From Magnolia sinica (taxonomy: Eukaryota > Streptophyta > Magnoliopsida > Magnoliales > Magnoliaceae), in contig NC_080588.1 in the NCBI RefSeq assembly GCF_029962835.1, positions 12,852,001 through 12,916,000 on the forward strand: a stretch of DNA of 64,000 bases, written 5' to 3'. Position 1 is the stretch's first letter, and every line of letters begins with the position of its first letter. Made by a program: the position numbers and the translations under genes. Positions 9,926 to 21,234 of this stretch are shown here, piece by piece. Below the pieces are notes generated by a model. The model made no database searches. It saw nothing but the letters and a program-made list of their open reading frames with translations, and was not told the DNA's origin.

Positions 9926-11693
9926 TATTCCATAACAGTAACGGTTGGCGTAACTCCCACCATTACGATTGCACGTAACGTCCATAACGGTCAAAATAAT
10001 TTTAAGAAAAAATTGTCAGAAAAATCAAGAACAATGAGAGAATTCTATATACGTCTTCTTCTGTAGTTTTAAACATGTTTATGATGGCGTAACAATCCAG
10101 TCTTTGGTAAGAATGTTGTTTCGGCCCTCGGCATGTCTTATAATTTATTTAGCCTAACAAGCTTAGATTGACCCCAAATTGGACCAAAATTCATGCAAGC
10201 TATGGCACTCATCCCATTAATGAACATTCCTAAGCATTTGATACCATTCCCCCAATTAATTTTAAGAAAAATTGAATTAAATTTGGATGAATAATGTCAC
10301 TGAATTGGAGATCACTCAAATGCCCCCAAATGACTCCCAAATGCACACAATCTACAGCACTTATCCCACTAAAGCAATCAGCCCAAAACTATGATTATTT
10401 CAAAATGCAATCGTCCCACATCCCACACACGCATGGTCCACACACGTGTACAAGAAAAGAACCCCCCTCCTTTTTTAGCCTATCACTACCCTCCTTTTCT
10501 TTCAAATCTCTAGATTATGAAATTTCCTCTTTCTTTCATATCTTTATTTTAGGCAACGAATAATTTTAGATATTTTCTTATCTAAGTATCTTCTTATTTT
10601 GGGCATTTTCTTAATTAGAATGCTTTGTTATTTAGATTCTTACTTATTTTCACAAATTTGTAGATTCTATAGCCTTCATTACAGATTGTAAGGTTTGATT
10701 ATAAATATGGCAAATAGCCTATGGAATAAGACAAGCTGATTAATATTTCTTTATGAAATTCTCTTATTTTCTTTACGATAACTGTTGAAAGTAGGGGGAG
10801 TGGTCTCTAGTTCGTGACTAAGGGACTGTTTAGCTTGCTCACACTCTTGCATTTGTGATCTCTAGCATTCGGTTAAAGGATTGTTGGGTCTTTTCCCACA
10901 ATCTCTTTCTTTTCTTATTGATTTATTTGCTTTCCTTTTCGGGTTTGCATCACAAACATGACACGAACCTCCAGATCTTGTATCCTATTATTCCTCTTCG
11001 GCATGTGGCCATTAACAATGGGGCCCATCATATCAACCTTGTGGGACCAGTGTGACAAAAATCGCCAGAATTTTGAAATATCATAATAATATCACAGATT
11101 CAAAAAAAAAAAAAAAAAACACTAATAGATATTACCGCAAGATTTCCAAAATATCAACAGATTTTAAATATCGTGAAACCTTCAGGAATTTGTTAGTTAA
11201 ATATATATTCTAATTTTAAATTATTTATTAATTTAGAATAAATGTTTGTAAATATTTTTATCTTCGGTGAGATTTTCCTAATAAAATCCCGAGAAAACCC
11301 TCAAATTTTTAAAATCTCCCAGCAGAGAAATTGCGGAGAAAGAGATGCGTGGGACCCATTTGTACAAACAGGTAGCCTAGGAATTCCTCTCCAACCGACC
11401 AATGCCAAAGGAATAAACTCAATTAATTTGTTCAAGATCCACATATATCTGAAAATTTAAAATTACAAAAAAGTAGAAGAAGAAGAAAAAATCCAAGGAG
11501 AGATTTTTCAGTGTACCTCAGGTCCTGCGTCGGCCCACGCAAGCTCGGACATGAATCGGACGACTGAGAGCGAAGGATCTTCTTCAGATGTGACCACAAT
11601 AGTAGCCATGGCTTTTCTTTTCTTCTTCTTCTTCTTTTGTTTTCGAGCAGGAGAAAGAAGAAGCAGAGCTTTCTTTTCTTCTTCGGAAAAAAG
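9926..11693. other. Repeat-derived DNA, including an LTR-like piece
   Basis: 9922-9990 has short AACGG/CGTAAC motifs typical of small TIR elements, without a clear partner end. About 10550-10955 looks like the 3' part of an LTR: ATTATAAATATGG near 10697, then T-rich sequence and an end at GTTTGCATCACA. I could not find its start or a target duplication. A run of about 19 A lies at 11101-11120. No gene is visible. Confidence 0.4.
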
Positions 11694-12231
11694 AGTATGA
11701 GGACCGCGGATTTCCTGCGAAAGCCTTTCGCAGGATCATCCTGCGCTGGGAACCCAGGTGGGCCCCACCGTGATGTTTGTGAAAAATCCTCCCCGTCCAT
11801 CCCTTTTGTGAGTTCATTTTGGGACATGCTGCCAAAAATCAACCGTATCTAAAGCCCAGGTGAGCCAAAAAAGTGATAATTAAACGTCTACAGTTGAAAT
11901 ATTCATGGGCCACGGAAGTTTTGAGTCATGCTAATATTTTTGTTTAAGTTCATCCCCGTAAGAATGACGTTATTAACGGTATGAATGGCATCTAAACATC
12001 ACTGTTGAACCCAAGAAGGTTTCAACGGTAGGAATTTTCCTAACCTCATTTTCCTTTAATACGGCTCACTTGAGCTTTGGATACAGTTCATTTTTGATAA
12101 AATGTCCGAAAATGAACTCCCAAAACGGATGGATGGGGAGGATTTCTCGCAAACATCACAGTGGACCCACCCGGGTTCCCAGCGCAGGAACTTCCTGTGA
12201 AAGGCTTTCGCAGGAAATCCGCGTCCACATA
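11694..12231. mobile_element. Palindromic foldback/MITE-like element
   Basis: The first and last ~105 bases are inverted copies. The left arm carries GCGGATTTCCTGCGAAAGCC from about 11706, and the right arm carries its complement at about 12202-12222. Each is followed inward by TGCGCTGGGAACCC and a GGGCCCACC-type block. The interior is also roughly self-complementary. No clean target duplication was found, so the superfamily is uncertain. A Mutator-like origin is suggested by the related elements below. Confidence 0.65.
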
Positions 12232-12238
12232 CTTCGCT

Positions 12239-12769
12239 GGACTGGCTAATGAAGTGACGTCACCAATTCCGTGGGCCCCACCATGATGTATGTCCTGAAT
12301 CAACGCCTTCCATCCATTTGGAGAGATCATTTTAGGACAATATACAGAGAATGATTTAAATCCAAAGCTCCAGTGGACCCGGCACAGAAAACAGCGTGGA
12401 CAGTGACGACCACTATTAAAAGCTTCTAAAGGCCACAAAAGTTTTCAAAAGTTTTAGATAAGTCGATATTTGTGTTTTCCCTTCTTTCCTTTCTTTTTTA
12501 ACTCTTGAACAGTTAGGATTTTGAATAAACATTATGGTGGGCCTTAGGATAGTTTCAACGGTGAGAATCACTCTCTCCATTGTTTTTTGTTGTGGGGTAC
12601 ACTACAGATTTTTATCTACCTCATTCTTTGGCTATGCCCTAAAATGATATCTCAAAATGTATGAACAGTGTGGATACAACGCATACATTTCAGTGGGGCC
12701 CACAAAACTTGGTGACATCACTTCAGTAGCCGACTTGCTACTCAACCTGTCAGTATCTAATTCACGTCC
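12239..12769. mobile_element. MULE-type palindromic MITE, left end trimmed
   Basis: It shares the arms of the 20682-21225 element. GAAGTGACGTCACCAA lies near its left end, and the complement GGTGACATCACTTC near its right end, which continues to ...CACGTCC. Between them are GGGCCCCACCATGATGTATGT-type arms, a centre near 12480-12540 and the mirrored copy. About 30 bp of the left terminus are missing relative to the intact relative, so no 9-bp duplication is recognisable. Confidence 0.65.
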
Positions 12770-13035
12770 GTTTAGGGCCTGTTTGGCCGGGTGGATTGAG
12801 CCGGATTAAGAGGGATGGGATCATAATATCCCATCTGCTCGGTCTGATCGTCTATTTAGGCGTGCATATATCCCACAGGACGACTAATATTTTGAGCGAA
12901 GTAGTCTTTGAGCTGAGGGATTCCAAAATCCCTCTCAAATATGACACCATCCCTTACTGCCATCATCGAGCCCATCCCATGGCATTTCTCTCATCCAGTC
13001 ATACAAAACAACTGAATAGTTATTTTCAGGCAGAC

Positions 13036-13147
13036 ATGGCCGCTCGAGTTGGTGGGAGTGAAATTCTTGGCGCGAATAGGTATGTCTACAAATACCTATT
13101 AATTTGTGAGATGGTGGTCGTCTTCATCCCTGTGACATTGATATCAG
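13036..13147 (+). CDS. Possible first exon of the viroplasmin-domain gene
   Basis: ATG at 13036 opens a 37-codon frame (MAARVGGSEILGANR...). It ends with a hydrophobic run (YLLICEMVVVFIPVTLIS) and meets a good splice donor, CAG|GTGAGC, at 13147/13148. The phase left over (one base) fits the acceptor ATAG|CA at 18860/18861, giving a 169-residue spliced product with the exon at 18861-19258. The intron would be 5.7 kb and would include the later solo LTR. This join is inference from phase and splice signals. The same open frame extends upstream of the ATG without other support, and the polypyrimidine tract before the acceptor is weak. The exon could be chance. Confidence 0.3.
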
Positions 13148-13349
13148 GTGAGCAAAACGTTTGATTCAGACCCATTTCGGCCAAGGTACACCTCCCTCTC
13201 CGTCTGAATTGAAGCATCATTGTATTAATCTATTGATTTCTTCGATTTGATTTCATAATTTGATTTCACTGTTGATGTTTTCTTAATGAAGGTTTTACTT
13301 CCTGCATGTTGGTCCGACTACGGATTTATGATAGAAATTGAGAGTTTTG

Positions 13350-13760
13350 CTTCCTGCATGTTGTGATCCCTTGTTCCTTTCATTACAATGTCGCATATAG
13401 TTTTTTATTGGGGGATTTTTGGGGGCTTGCTGTCTATGGACTATGCATGGTACCTGAGATGGGGCCCTGCATGTTTTGATTCGTGGGCCCTTTGATTTGA
13501 ATATCGAATGGATTTTTTAAGGGGGGATTTTTTTGGGATTTTGTTGTCTATGGACTGTGCATAGTACCTAAGCTGGTTTCCTACATGTTGTGATGCGTTG
13601 TTCCTTTGATTTCAATGTCGAATGACTGTTTGTTTTTTTTTTTTTTTTGGATTTTTGGTGGTTTGCTGTCTACGGACCACGCATGGTAGCTGAGATGATT
13701 TCCTGCATGCTGTGATGCATTGTTCCTTTGATTTCAATGTCGAATGGATTTTATTTTTTA
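13350..13760. repeat. Tandem repeat, about 118-bp unit, about four copies
   Basis: Degenerate units each contain a CCTGCATG(T/C)TGTGAT block, TTGTTCCTTTGATTTCAATG, a G/T-rich run and TGCTGTCTATGGAC. Units begin near 13352, 13468, 13581 and 13701. It ends at a T-run, G-run and AG microsatellite. Confidence 0.75.
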
Positions 13761-13772
13761 TTTTTTTTTTTA

Positions 13773-13791
13773 GGGGGGGGAGGGAGGGAGG

Positions 13792-13827
<36 letters not shown>
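13773..13827. repeat. G-rich tract and (GA)n microsatellite
   Basis: Poly-G, GGGA units and then about 33 bases of GA repeat. The Arg/Glu-rich ORF across it is an artefact. Confidence 0.95.
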
Positions 13828-13832
<5 letters not shown>

Positions 13833-13969
13833 CCTTTTCAGACCATGGATGTGTCTCAGTTACTATTACAGTTCCTATGTGTTGGGAATTTAAAATATTA
13901 ATGGGCGGTCTCAATGGGAAAGAACATATATTGTGTATTGCTTTTTCTATTTCAATTTTTTTTCTTGTG

Positions 13970-14320
13970 CCACATATGTAGTTTACATCAGTAATTCACC
14001 ACTGTTTCTCATGCTATTGGTGATGTATTTGGAGTGGTTACATTTCCTTATGCCATTGGTGATATATTTATGGCCCATATGTAGTTTACATCAGTAGTTC
14101 ACCACTGTTTCTTATGCTATTGGTTATGTATTTGGAGTGGTTACATTTCCTTATACTATTAGTGATGTATTTGCAGACCATATGTAGTTTGCATCAGTAA
14201 TTCACCACTGTTTCTTATGCTATTAGTGATGTATTTAGAGTGGTTACGTTTTCTTATGCTATTGATGATGTATTTGTGGCCCATATGTAGTTTACATCAG
14301 TAAGTCACCCCTACAAAGGG
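13970..14320. repeat. Tandem repeat, about 103-106-bp unit, 3.3 copies
   Basis: Units begin CATATGTAGTTTACATCAG at about 13974, 14076, 14178 and 14281. Each contains TTCACCACTGTTTCT and two GATGTATTT-type words. The last copy is partial. It lies in the putative intron of the viroplasmin-domain gene. Confidence 0.85.
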
Positions 14321-14321
14321 T

Positions 14322-14632
14322 ACATTTCCAGCTACATGTCCTTCATTCATCCCGTGACATGTAATGGTTGGCTTGGAATGACATTGTCTTCACGAATGCT
14401 ACATTTTGCCCATGCTAGTAATGTCATTGCCCTCATTTAGGGCAAAGCAATATGTTACAGTAGATTCTGTATATTAGCCCAATCAAAATGGTTCATTCCT
14501 AACTTCATGTCTTTCACTCCTCCTAAGACAGGAACAGGTTGGCTTGGAATGACTTTGCCTTCATGAATGTTATAAGAAACCCATGCTAGTAATGGCATTG
14601 CCCTCATTTTAGGCAAAGCAACAGGCTACGAT
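14322..14632. repeat. Two diverged tandem copies of about 150 bp
   Basis: Both copies share GGTTGGCTTGGAATGAC, CCCATGCTAGTAATG and ATTGCCCTCATTT words, in the same order. Copy 1 is at about 14322-14465 and copy 2 at about 14493-14632. Confidence 0.7.
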
Positions 14633-15021
14633 TTCTTGATGTACATTCTTTATCTATGAGGTATTGGTGATGTATTCTGCTGTAAAGTATGTCTGTTTCC
14701 ATGCTATAATGAAATGTTACTTCTCACATATATTCAGCAAGTTAGAGATTGTTTCCAGACATATAGAGATTGGTTCATCTCCTTCATGCTCATGTCCTTG
14801 GCTATGTGAGCTATGATGCCTTTTTTGTGAAATGGGTCTGGCCATCATAATGCTAGTTTGGAATGTTTCTGATTGCCATTTTTACTTTTGTACACTTTTC
14901 ATTTTTTTAGGAGTGACTCTGTTACTGCTACACTTCCTAAATGCTGTGTAAAGTATATATTATATCTATGACTGAGGTGGGCAGAACATACATTACATAC
15001 TGAATTGTTTTTGGTTGAAGA

Positions 15022-18000
15022 TGTAACATCCCGAAAATCGGTACCCGAGTACAAAAACTTCAATCCCGAGTTCTCGGGTGTTAACCTAATGAGAGTGCAC
15101 GTGTGTCCTCATTCAGATTCAAATTCATTCCACACACAGATAATCAGAGTAGCACAATTCAAATTAGCAGATTCAAAGCGAGGTAGAGATAACAATAGAT
15201 TCAGAAATATAGGGCTAAGAGTTAAAAATACAGTTCCAATTGTGATGATCACCCAAAATGGAATTATACAAACCGCAATCCATAAATATATACTCAAGAC
15301 GGTTAAAGTGTAAAGCCTTCAGTTTACACCCCATTCTCCAAAATATAACGGCGTTGGCACAACCCGATATGAGCCTACCTGTCTGAGGTCTCACTAGTAT
15401 CTGCATCAATAATACGCCTGGTTGGTGTTTTAAAACACCGTCCTAGGTGGGAGTGATGAGCTAACTCAGTGGTTCCATTAGTTAAGTTACACATGTTATC
15501 GACACAATCAGCGCAGTCAATGATAAACAAGAAACAAATAATTCCTAAATACTCTTGTTAAATGTGCATATGAAGATATGACATGATGCATGCCCTTTCC
15601 AAACAACACTCCCTCACACGCGACTCCGACCACCTGTTTCGCAAATGACAACACTTCCTCATCACGCGACAACCACGCCTGTTTGCCATATTCTAAGCTA
15701 ATGCAATACAGTGAATGATCATGTTAGCTGAGTAATTATTAAGTTCAATTCATTCAGCATATTGGCGAAACTATGATGCCAACGTTATATCACGAGTCCT
15801 CATCCGGATCACGTGGCTCGTTGCCGCACGTAGTGGCTCCTTACCAGTGTCCCTTGATCCAAATTTAGGTATCACTCGTTTATATCACAAATCAATAATT
15901 CTAAAGATACGGTATGATACCTAAATATATGAGGATCAACCCGGTATGAATCGTCATCCAATACCAGGTATGATCACTTAGTTCCGAGGTACGGGTTTGT
16001 CACATAAAACCAAAAACACATAAATGAAAGGGCTCGTCACCCAATTTCATTCACGTCCGGGTCGTTCGAACGGTACTCTAACACGCAACCATCAGCCGGG
16101 TAATTTGACAGGGGCCGTTTGAACAATGGTCTATCACTTCCATCAGTGCTCACTGGTCACTATGGGGAGGCTCATCATCTCAGCATAGGCCGACAGCTCG
16201 GACACGGTATCCGATACCACCATGCCCAGCTCATGAGTCTTAGTTGCTCACTAGTCACTACGGGGTGGCTCGTCACCCCAGCGTAGGCCGACAACTTGGA
16301 CACGGTGTCCCATACCACCATGTTCGGCTCATGAGTCTTAGTGGGATCGTATCACACTAACGGTTATGAATGGACACATCCATTAGGAACGGGGTATCTT
16401 ATATTCCATTTAATCGTGTCATACATTGTGAACACACATGATCAGTCGGCTAGTGGACTAATTTGATTGACCTGGGAGAACCACGACACAACCGACATTG
16501 GGTGCAAACAGCCCGTGTAGTCCAGCTACTGTCGGTCGTTCGTATTCAACCCAGGTCAATCGAACAAGCCTAGGGTGGCCGCCCTAACTCGGGCTATCCC
16601 TTGGTTTGAGCGATTTACCGACTAACCCAACATTATAAGTAACTTAAGCATCACTATAAATTTAACAATTCGTCATGTCGTCAACATAGATTCAACGACA
16701 CAACCACATAAGCATTTCATCAAACATGTGAGCATACATAAAATACTACGTTCACTAAGGTATTAAATCAAACATGTGAGTATGCAAAAAGTAATACAAT
16801 CACTTAAGTATTAAATCAATCACATGAGCATCGAAAGAAGTAATACATTCCACCATTCAAGCATTTCATCAAACACGTAAGCTTCCATATCAAACAAATA
16901 ACATATATTATAGATAAATCAAAACACTTACATATTAACATGAACAAATTCATCTATAAGCATCTAATCATTAACTGAGACCCTCAAAGGTCGATAAATG
17001 GAAACCTAGGCATAATGTTACGCACCTTAAGAAGGAATATCCGATTTTGAGCTCTTAGGGTTAGGGATTTGGGGAAAAGCACAAATTCCTATATAATCAC
17101 CAATAACTATATGAGATTCATACAATTCATTTTAGAAAAAATGAGGTTAAAAAGTAGGATTTGTTTCTTACCTCTCAATCGCGAGTGGGGTGGATTCAGC
17201 GGGGAAAAATGATCGATGCTAAGGCTTTGAATGGAAGAAACCGATTAAGGGAAGCACTAAAGCCTCCCCACTCCTACTCTCACTCTTCTTCTCTTCTTCT
17301 TTCTCTTTCTCCTTCTATCTTTCTCTCCATTGAAAAATGCAAATTCGTATAGAGAGATAGGGTGCCCAAAACAAGCCCTTATATACTGTCAAATTTGGTG
17401 TAAATGGCCCTAAGGGTTGGGTTTTTACTATACTAGCCCTATGAGAGGGTTTTTCTAACCTCTAGGGCCCACTATGGGGTATACATATTGACATACACTG
17501 TAGGATAGTTAGTCCTAATGATGATCTATGTATGGACATGATCGGCCCGCCATTTGAATGTGCCGATCGACAGATACGATTAGAAGTCTTTTCAACGGTC
17601 ACTGATAGTCGATAAGGGCTGCAGCTATACAGATATCTGTGGAGAAATATCTTTAGTCAGTACCCCGAATTTGGCCATGAACCGATAGTCCGAAAGTTAC
17701 AACTTTGCGAAAGAGGAATGAACTTATTTCACTTAAGTCTCATATTTTCATATAAGGTATTAGCATAACTCAAACACTCACCTTGCGAGTCCAGTTGAAT
17801 GATTCGAGACGTGATCTTGGCTCGATGTCCCGCGATGGACGTCAAGCCCACTAAGATAAATATATTTCTATAGCCTCGGGTATAGTGGCCCACTAACGAG
17901 TAGTCTAGAGCTTGTTTGGATAATCAGAGCATTTTTGGAATGAATTGAGTAGTAAGATTTCTCGTGCGTAATAATTAGGATATGGATTAGCTAAGTTTGT

Positions 18001-18424
18001 AGTTTGACCTATTCGCAGTTAGAGAAAATGCCGATTTGGTTAAAGTCAGTCTTAGCCGTTGGTTTTTAGGTTAAAGGGATAACTGATTGATTTGGTTTGT
18101 TAATTAAGATTTGACCCCTACTTATCTCGGTTTTGGGTAGATCTTTATTTAGTTACGGTTTTCTCGATTATTTAGTGATAGGTCGACCAGATTTGGACCC
18201 TACGTGAACAAATCCCGAGACTAAGCTCGATATTTAAGTGATCGGGCGGATTCATTGGCTTCCTATGGTTGATTGATTAGATTTGTGCAATTCTTTACTG
18301 GTACTACTCATGTTTAGGCTCACTTCGAGCATTAAAGACTAATAACCGACAACATAAGTTAATTATAATGAAAATTTTCATGGGTTTTTCGAAATCCAAA
18401 ATAGTGAAAATCCAAGACATTACA
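15022..18424 (+). mobile_element. Probable solo LTR, 3.4 kb
   Basis: Starts TGTAACATCCCG, ends AAGACATTACA, and is flanked by a perfect 5-bp duplication GAAGA (15017-15021, 18425-18429). No internal direct repeats of LTR type and no gag-pol words are visible, so it reads as one long LTR left after recombination. The start and the great length resemble the LTRs of Tekay/Del-type chromoviruses, and it shares general organisation with the 4-kb LTRs farther on. Orientation is inferred from the TGTAACATCCCG start. It interrupts the 12775-20660 locus and, if the gene model holds, its intron. Confidence 0.75.
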
Positions 18425-18860
18425 GAAGAAAACACTCCGCGATAACTTTTGTGATGCAGGTGCTGGGTCGGTCTAACAGGGACTGGTCCTTGGTTCTATT
18501 AATCTATTTCTTTGTAGGCATGTAATAACTTTTTTATTCACTGATGATGGTTTTTTCTTTTCTTTTTTGGATTGATATAATTGGTATATACTGTATATCA
18601 ATTTGAATGGTATAGGAATACTGGACATTTTGTGCTTTAATATATTTAATATATGTGATTTCACAAGCTTGTTGTGTGCACATTAAAACAGATAGGGCCA
18701 CACACTTCATTTAGAGAAAGAGTACGTACTAACAAAATTTTAAATTCAGATCATTTCAATGTAATTTTTTTATCCTGGGACAATATTGCATATTTTTTAA
18801 ACGCGATCATATTCCAATACACGAATCTCATGTCAATAATGGACATGTCAATGTAGATAG

Positions 18861-19258
18861 CAAAAGAGAAGTACTACGTTGTACTCGTGGGCCGTCGACT
18901 GGGCATTTATCTGACGTGGGACGATGCTAGGTTGGAGGTTGAGGAATACAGTGGAGGGAGACACCGGGCTTTCGAGAATTGGAGGGAAGCTGTTACATGC
19001 TGGGAGGGTTACTTCGGTGGTACCAGTGCACAGTCAAGACCTGCCATAGAATCTCATGCGGTTCATGTTGCTGCATTTTCAGACGATGTTGAAATCCATC
19101 ATTTGTCAACTGCGTCTATCCAACAGATGACCCGGGCCATGGTTTCTAGGGCCACGACGACTGATGATCCTGCCCCATCATTTGGGGAGAGATTATATGC
19201 ACTTCTGTTTGCCATAATCATTATTTTCTTTGCGTTACTTATTATTTTTAAATTATAG
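18861..19258 (+). CDS. RNase H1 N-terminal/viroplasmin-like domain protein with C-terminal membrane segment
   Basis: Open frame KEKYYVVLVGRRLGIYLTW... The first ~45 residues match the small fold found at the N-terminus of RNase H1 and in caulimovirus viroplasmin (Pfam Cauli_VI family): YYVV-x-VGR-x-x-GIY-x-x-W, then EEYSGGRHRAF and a following EA. That fold binds RNA/DNA hybrids in RNase H1. No RNase H catalytic domain follows. Instead a low-complexity middle leads to about 20 hydrophobic residues (LYALLFAIIIIFFALLIIFK) at the very C-terminus, as in tail-anchored membrane proteins. The frame is closed by TAG just upstream (18854-18856), and ATAG|CA at 18860 is a plausible splice acceptor, so the true start is probably in an upstream exon. 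GTG at 18887 is not a credible start. It lies inside the candidate Harbinger element. Cellular function unknown. Confidence 0.6.
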
Positions 19259-19842
19259 GTATATGAGGTTGTGTAACTGAATGAATATTATTTTTTTGAA
19301 CTGTGATGGTATGGTTTTGCTAATTTGGGGACCATCAACCACTGACAATTGCCTTGGTCACCTGTATATTATCAACTACTTCACCTTGTCAATAATTTTG
19401 TCTCCAACCACTGTCAATTGGTGTGGTCCAATGGATATGTGGACCTGATACACTGATGTCGGGGTTTTTCTTATTGGGAGCGGAATCATTTGGTGTGGTC
19501 CACTGAATATTTGGGCAAATGGTTTTTACCTAAATCTTCCTGGAATTTGGACTGGACACTTAGATTAGACGGTCCAGATTAGGCAATCTTCATGTGGTGT
19601 GCTACTCTTTTGTTGGACACGCTACACTTGCATATGATTTGAATGACTCATATTGAGAATGACGTGGTCCACTAGATATTTGGACCATGTTTATTTACTT
19701 GTAAGACGCCAAGTCCTTCTTGCATCTAATATATTGGACGGCTTGGATGACACTCTTTCAGCTGGTGTGGTCCATTAGAGACCCAAGTACAATATGGATT
19801 ATGCGCTGGTTGGAGTTCTATCTAAGCTAACGAAAATCCTAG

Positions 19843-20381
19843 GGGAATAGATTAGCTACTCCCCCTGCCGCCACCCCCGTGGTTGGTTGTTGGTGCTCTG
19901 TGAGCCCCACCATGATGTATTTTCTTCATCCATTCTGTTCATCCATTTTTAGAGATCATTTTAGGGCTTAATTCCAAAAATGATAGGAATATAAATCTTA
20001 GTTGGACCAACCACAGGAAAGCAATAGTGATTGGATATCCACCATTGAAATCCTCCTATGGCCCACTGTACTGTTTATTTTGACATCCAATCTGTTGATT
20101 AGGTAATTCAGATCGAGATGAAGGGAAAAAACAAAGATCAGCTTGATCTAAAACTTTTATAGCCCCCAAAACAATTTTTAATGATCGAAGTTCATTCAAC
20201 ATTAATTCCTGTAATGCGGTCCACTTGAGATTGGAATATACCTCAGTTCTGGTCTCATACCATAAAATGATCTAGAAAATAGAGCGATGACATGGATGAA
20301 ACACATATTTCATGATGGGGCCCACAAAACACCGACCACCAGCCATTGGCTGGAAGCAGAGGGAATAGCCAATCTGAATTC
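19843..20381. mobile_element. MULE-type palindromic MITE with 9-bp duplication
   Basis: 539 bp. Left end GGGAATAGATTAGC, right end the complement of GAATTCAGATTGGC, with matching arms for about 65 bp. Flanks AAATCCTAG (19834-19842) and AAATCCTGG (20382-20390) form a 9-bp duplication with one mismatch, the size made by Mutator-like transposases. The whole element is an imperfect palindrome built on GGGCCCACCATGATGTAT arms. No ORF. Confidence 0.8.
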
Positions 20382-20681
20382 AAATCCTGGGATGTTGATA
20401 CTAATCCAAACGGGTGGAACCACTTAAACCAAGGGATTCATGCAATTCCATGCTACATCCAAATGGGACTCACTTCCGTGATCCCGGGATATGCCAGACG
20501 TCCCACGGGGTATGCTTAACGTCCCAAACATGCGCGGTGAATGTGATCGGGATTAGGCAATATCATGGATCTTACAACAATCCACTGACATCACCATGAT
20601 TACCTTAAAATTAATCCCATCCCTCCTAATCCCGCTAAATCTGCCTGGCCAAACAGGCCCTTAAGGTACACCAGCAGCGGA

Positions 20682-21225
20682 GGACGCAGGTTAGCTACTA
20701 ACAGTTTGAGTAGCGACCCTCACTATCGAAGTGACGTCACCAAGTTCTATGAGGCCCACCATGATGTATGTTTTGTATCCACACCGTCCATCCATTTGGA
20801 GAGATCATATTAGGGCATGATACAAAGAATGAGTCAGATCCAAAGCTCGAGTGGACCCCACCATAGAAAATAGTGTGGAGAGTGACTCCCACCGTTAAAA
20901 AGTTCCAAGGGCCACGAAAGTTTTCGATCAAGCTGATATTTGTGTTTTGAATTAACACATGAACAAGTTGGATCTCAAATAAACATCATGGTGGACCCTC
21001 GGAAGGTTTCAACAGCGGGCGTTACTCTCCCCACTGTTTTATGTGGTGGGGTCCAATACAGCCTTGGATCTGCCTCATTCTTTGGGTACCACCCTAAAAT
21101 GATCTCTCTAAATGCATGGACGGTGTGGATACAACAAATTCATCATGGTGGGGTCCACATAATTTGGTGACGTCACTTCATTAGCGAGTCTCTATTCAAT
21201 CTGTGTCAGTAGCTAATCCGCATCC
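20682..21225. mobile_element. MULE-type palindromic MITE with 9-bp duplication
   Basis: 544 bp. Starts GGACGCAGGTTAGCTACT and ends with the complement of GGATGCGGATTAGCTACT. Target copies AGCAGCGGA (20673-20681) and AGCAGCAGA (21226-21234) are 9 bp with one mismatch. GAAGTGACGTCACC occurs near both ends, and the inner arms carry CCACACCGTCCATCCATTT and its complement-like copy. It inserted 10 bp beyond the right end of the candidate Harbinger element. Confidence 0.85.
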
Positions 21226-21234
21226 AGCAGCAGA

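Larger units (their letters stand above)
12775..20660. mobile_element. Candidate large PIF/Harbinger-type element carrying a gene
   Basis: The left end starts GGGCCTGTTTGGCC (12775-12788) and the right end is its exact complement (20647-20660). Alignment of the two ends continues for about 47 bp with about seven mismatches (shared inner word AGGGATGGGAT). Both are flanked by TTA (12772-12774, 20661-20663), the classic 3-bp target of PIF/Harbinger and Tourist elements. The span is 7886 bp, or about 4.5 kb once the 3.4-kb solo LTR at 15022 is removed. It contains tandem repeats, a MULE-MITE (19843-20381) and the viroplasmin-like exon at 18861. No Harbinger transposase or Myb-like ORF is visible. 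Alternatively, these are the surviving ends of two separate Tourist MITEs. Confidence 0.5.

Noticed and set aside
10067..10960. Solo LTR from TGTTTATGATGG to GCATCACA
   Set aside because: The supposed duplications (AAACA and AACAT) do not match in register. Only the 3' part looks LTR-like.
11432..11842. 136-codon minus-strand ORF rich in Lys/Arg/Phe
   Set aside because: It spans a polypyrimidine stretch and the edge of a palindromic element. No recognisable domain.
12796..13164. Entire 122-codon frame as a gene starting at 12796
   Set aside because: The first third is the terminal inverted repeat of the Harbinger-like end. Only the part from 13036 is kept, as a low-confidence exon.
15022..18424. 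Complete LTR retrotransposon between TGTAACATCC and GACATTACA
   Set aside because: No internal direct repeats, primer-binding site or gag-pol words were seen. A solo LTR explains the ends and the 5-bp duplication better.
18861..19258. Endogenous pararetrovirus (caulimovirus) origin of the viroplasmin-like exon
   Set aside because: No movement, coat, protease or RT sequences of caulimovirid type are nearby, and the domain is widespread in cellular RNase H1-related proteins.
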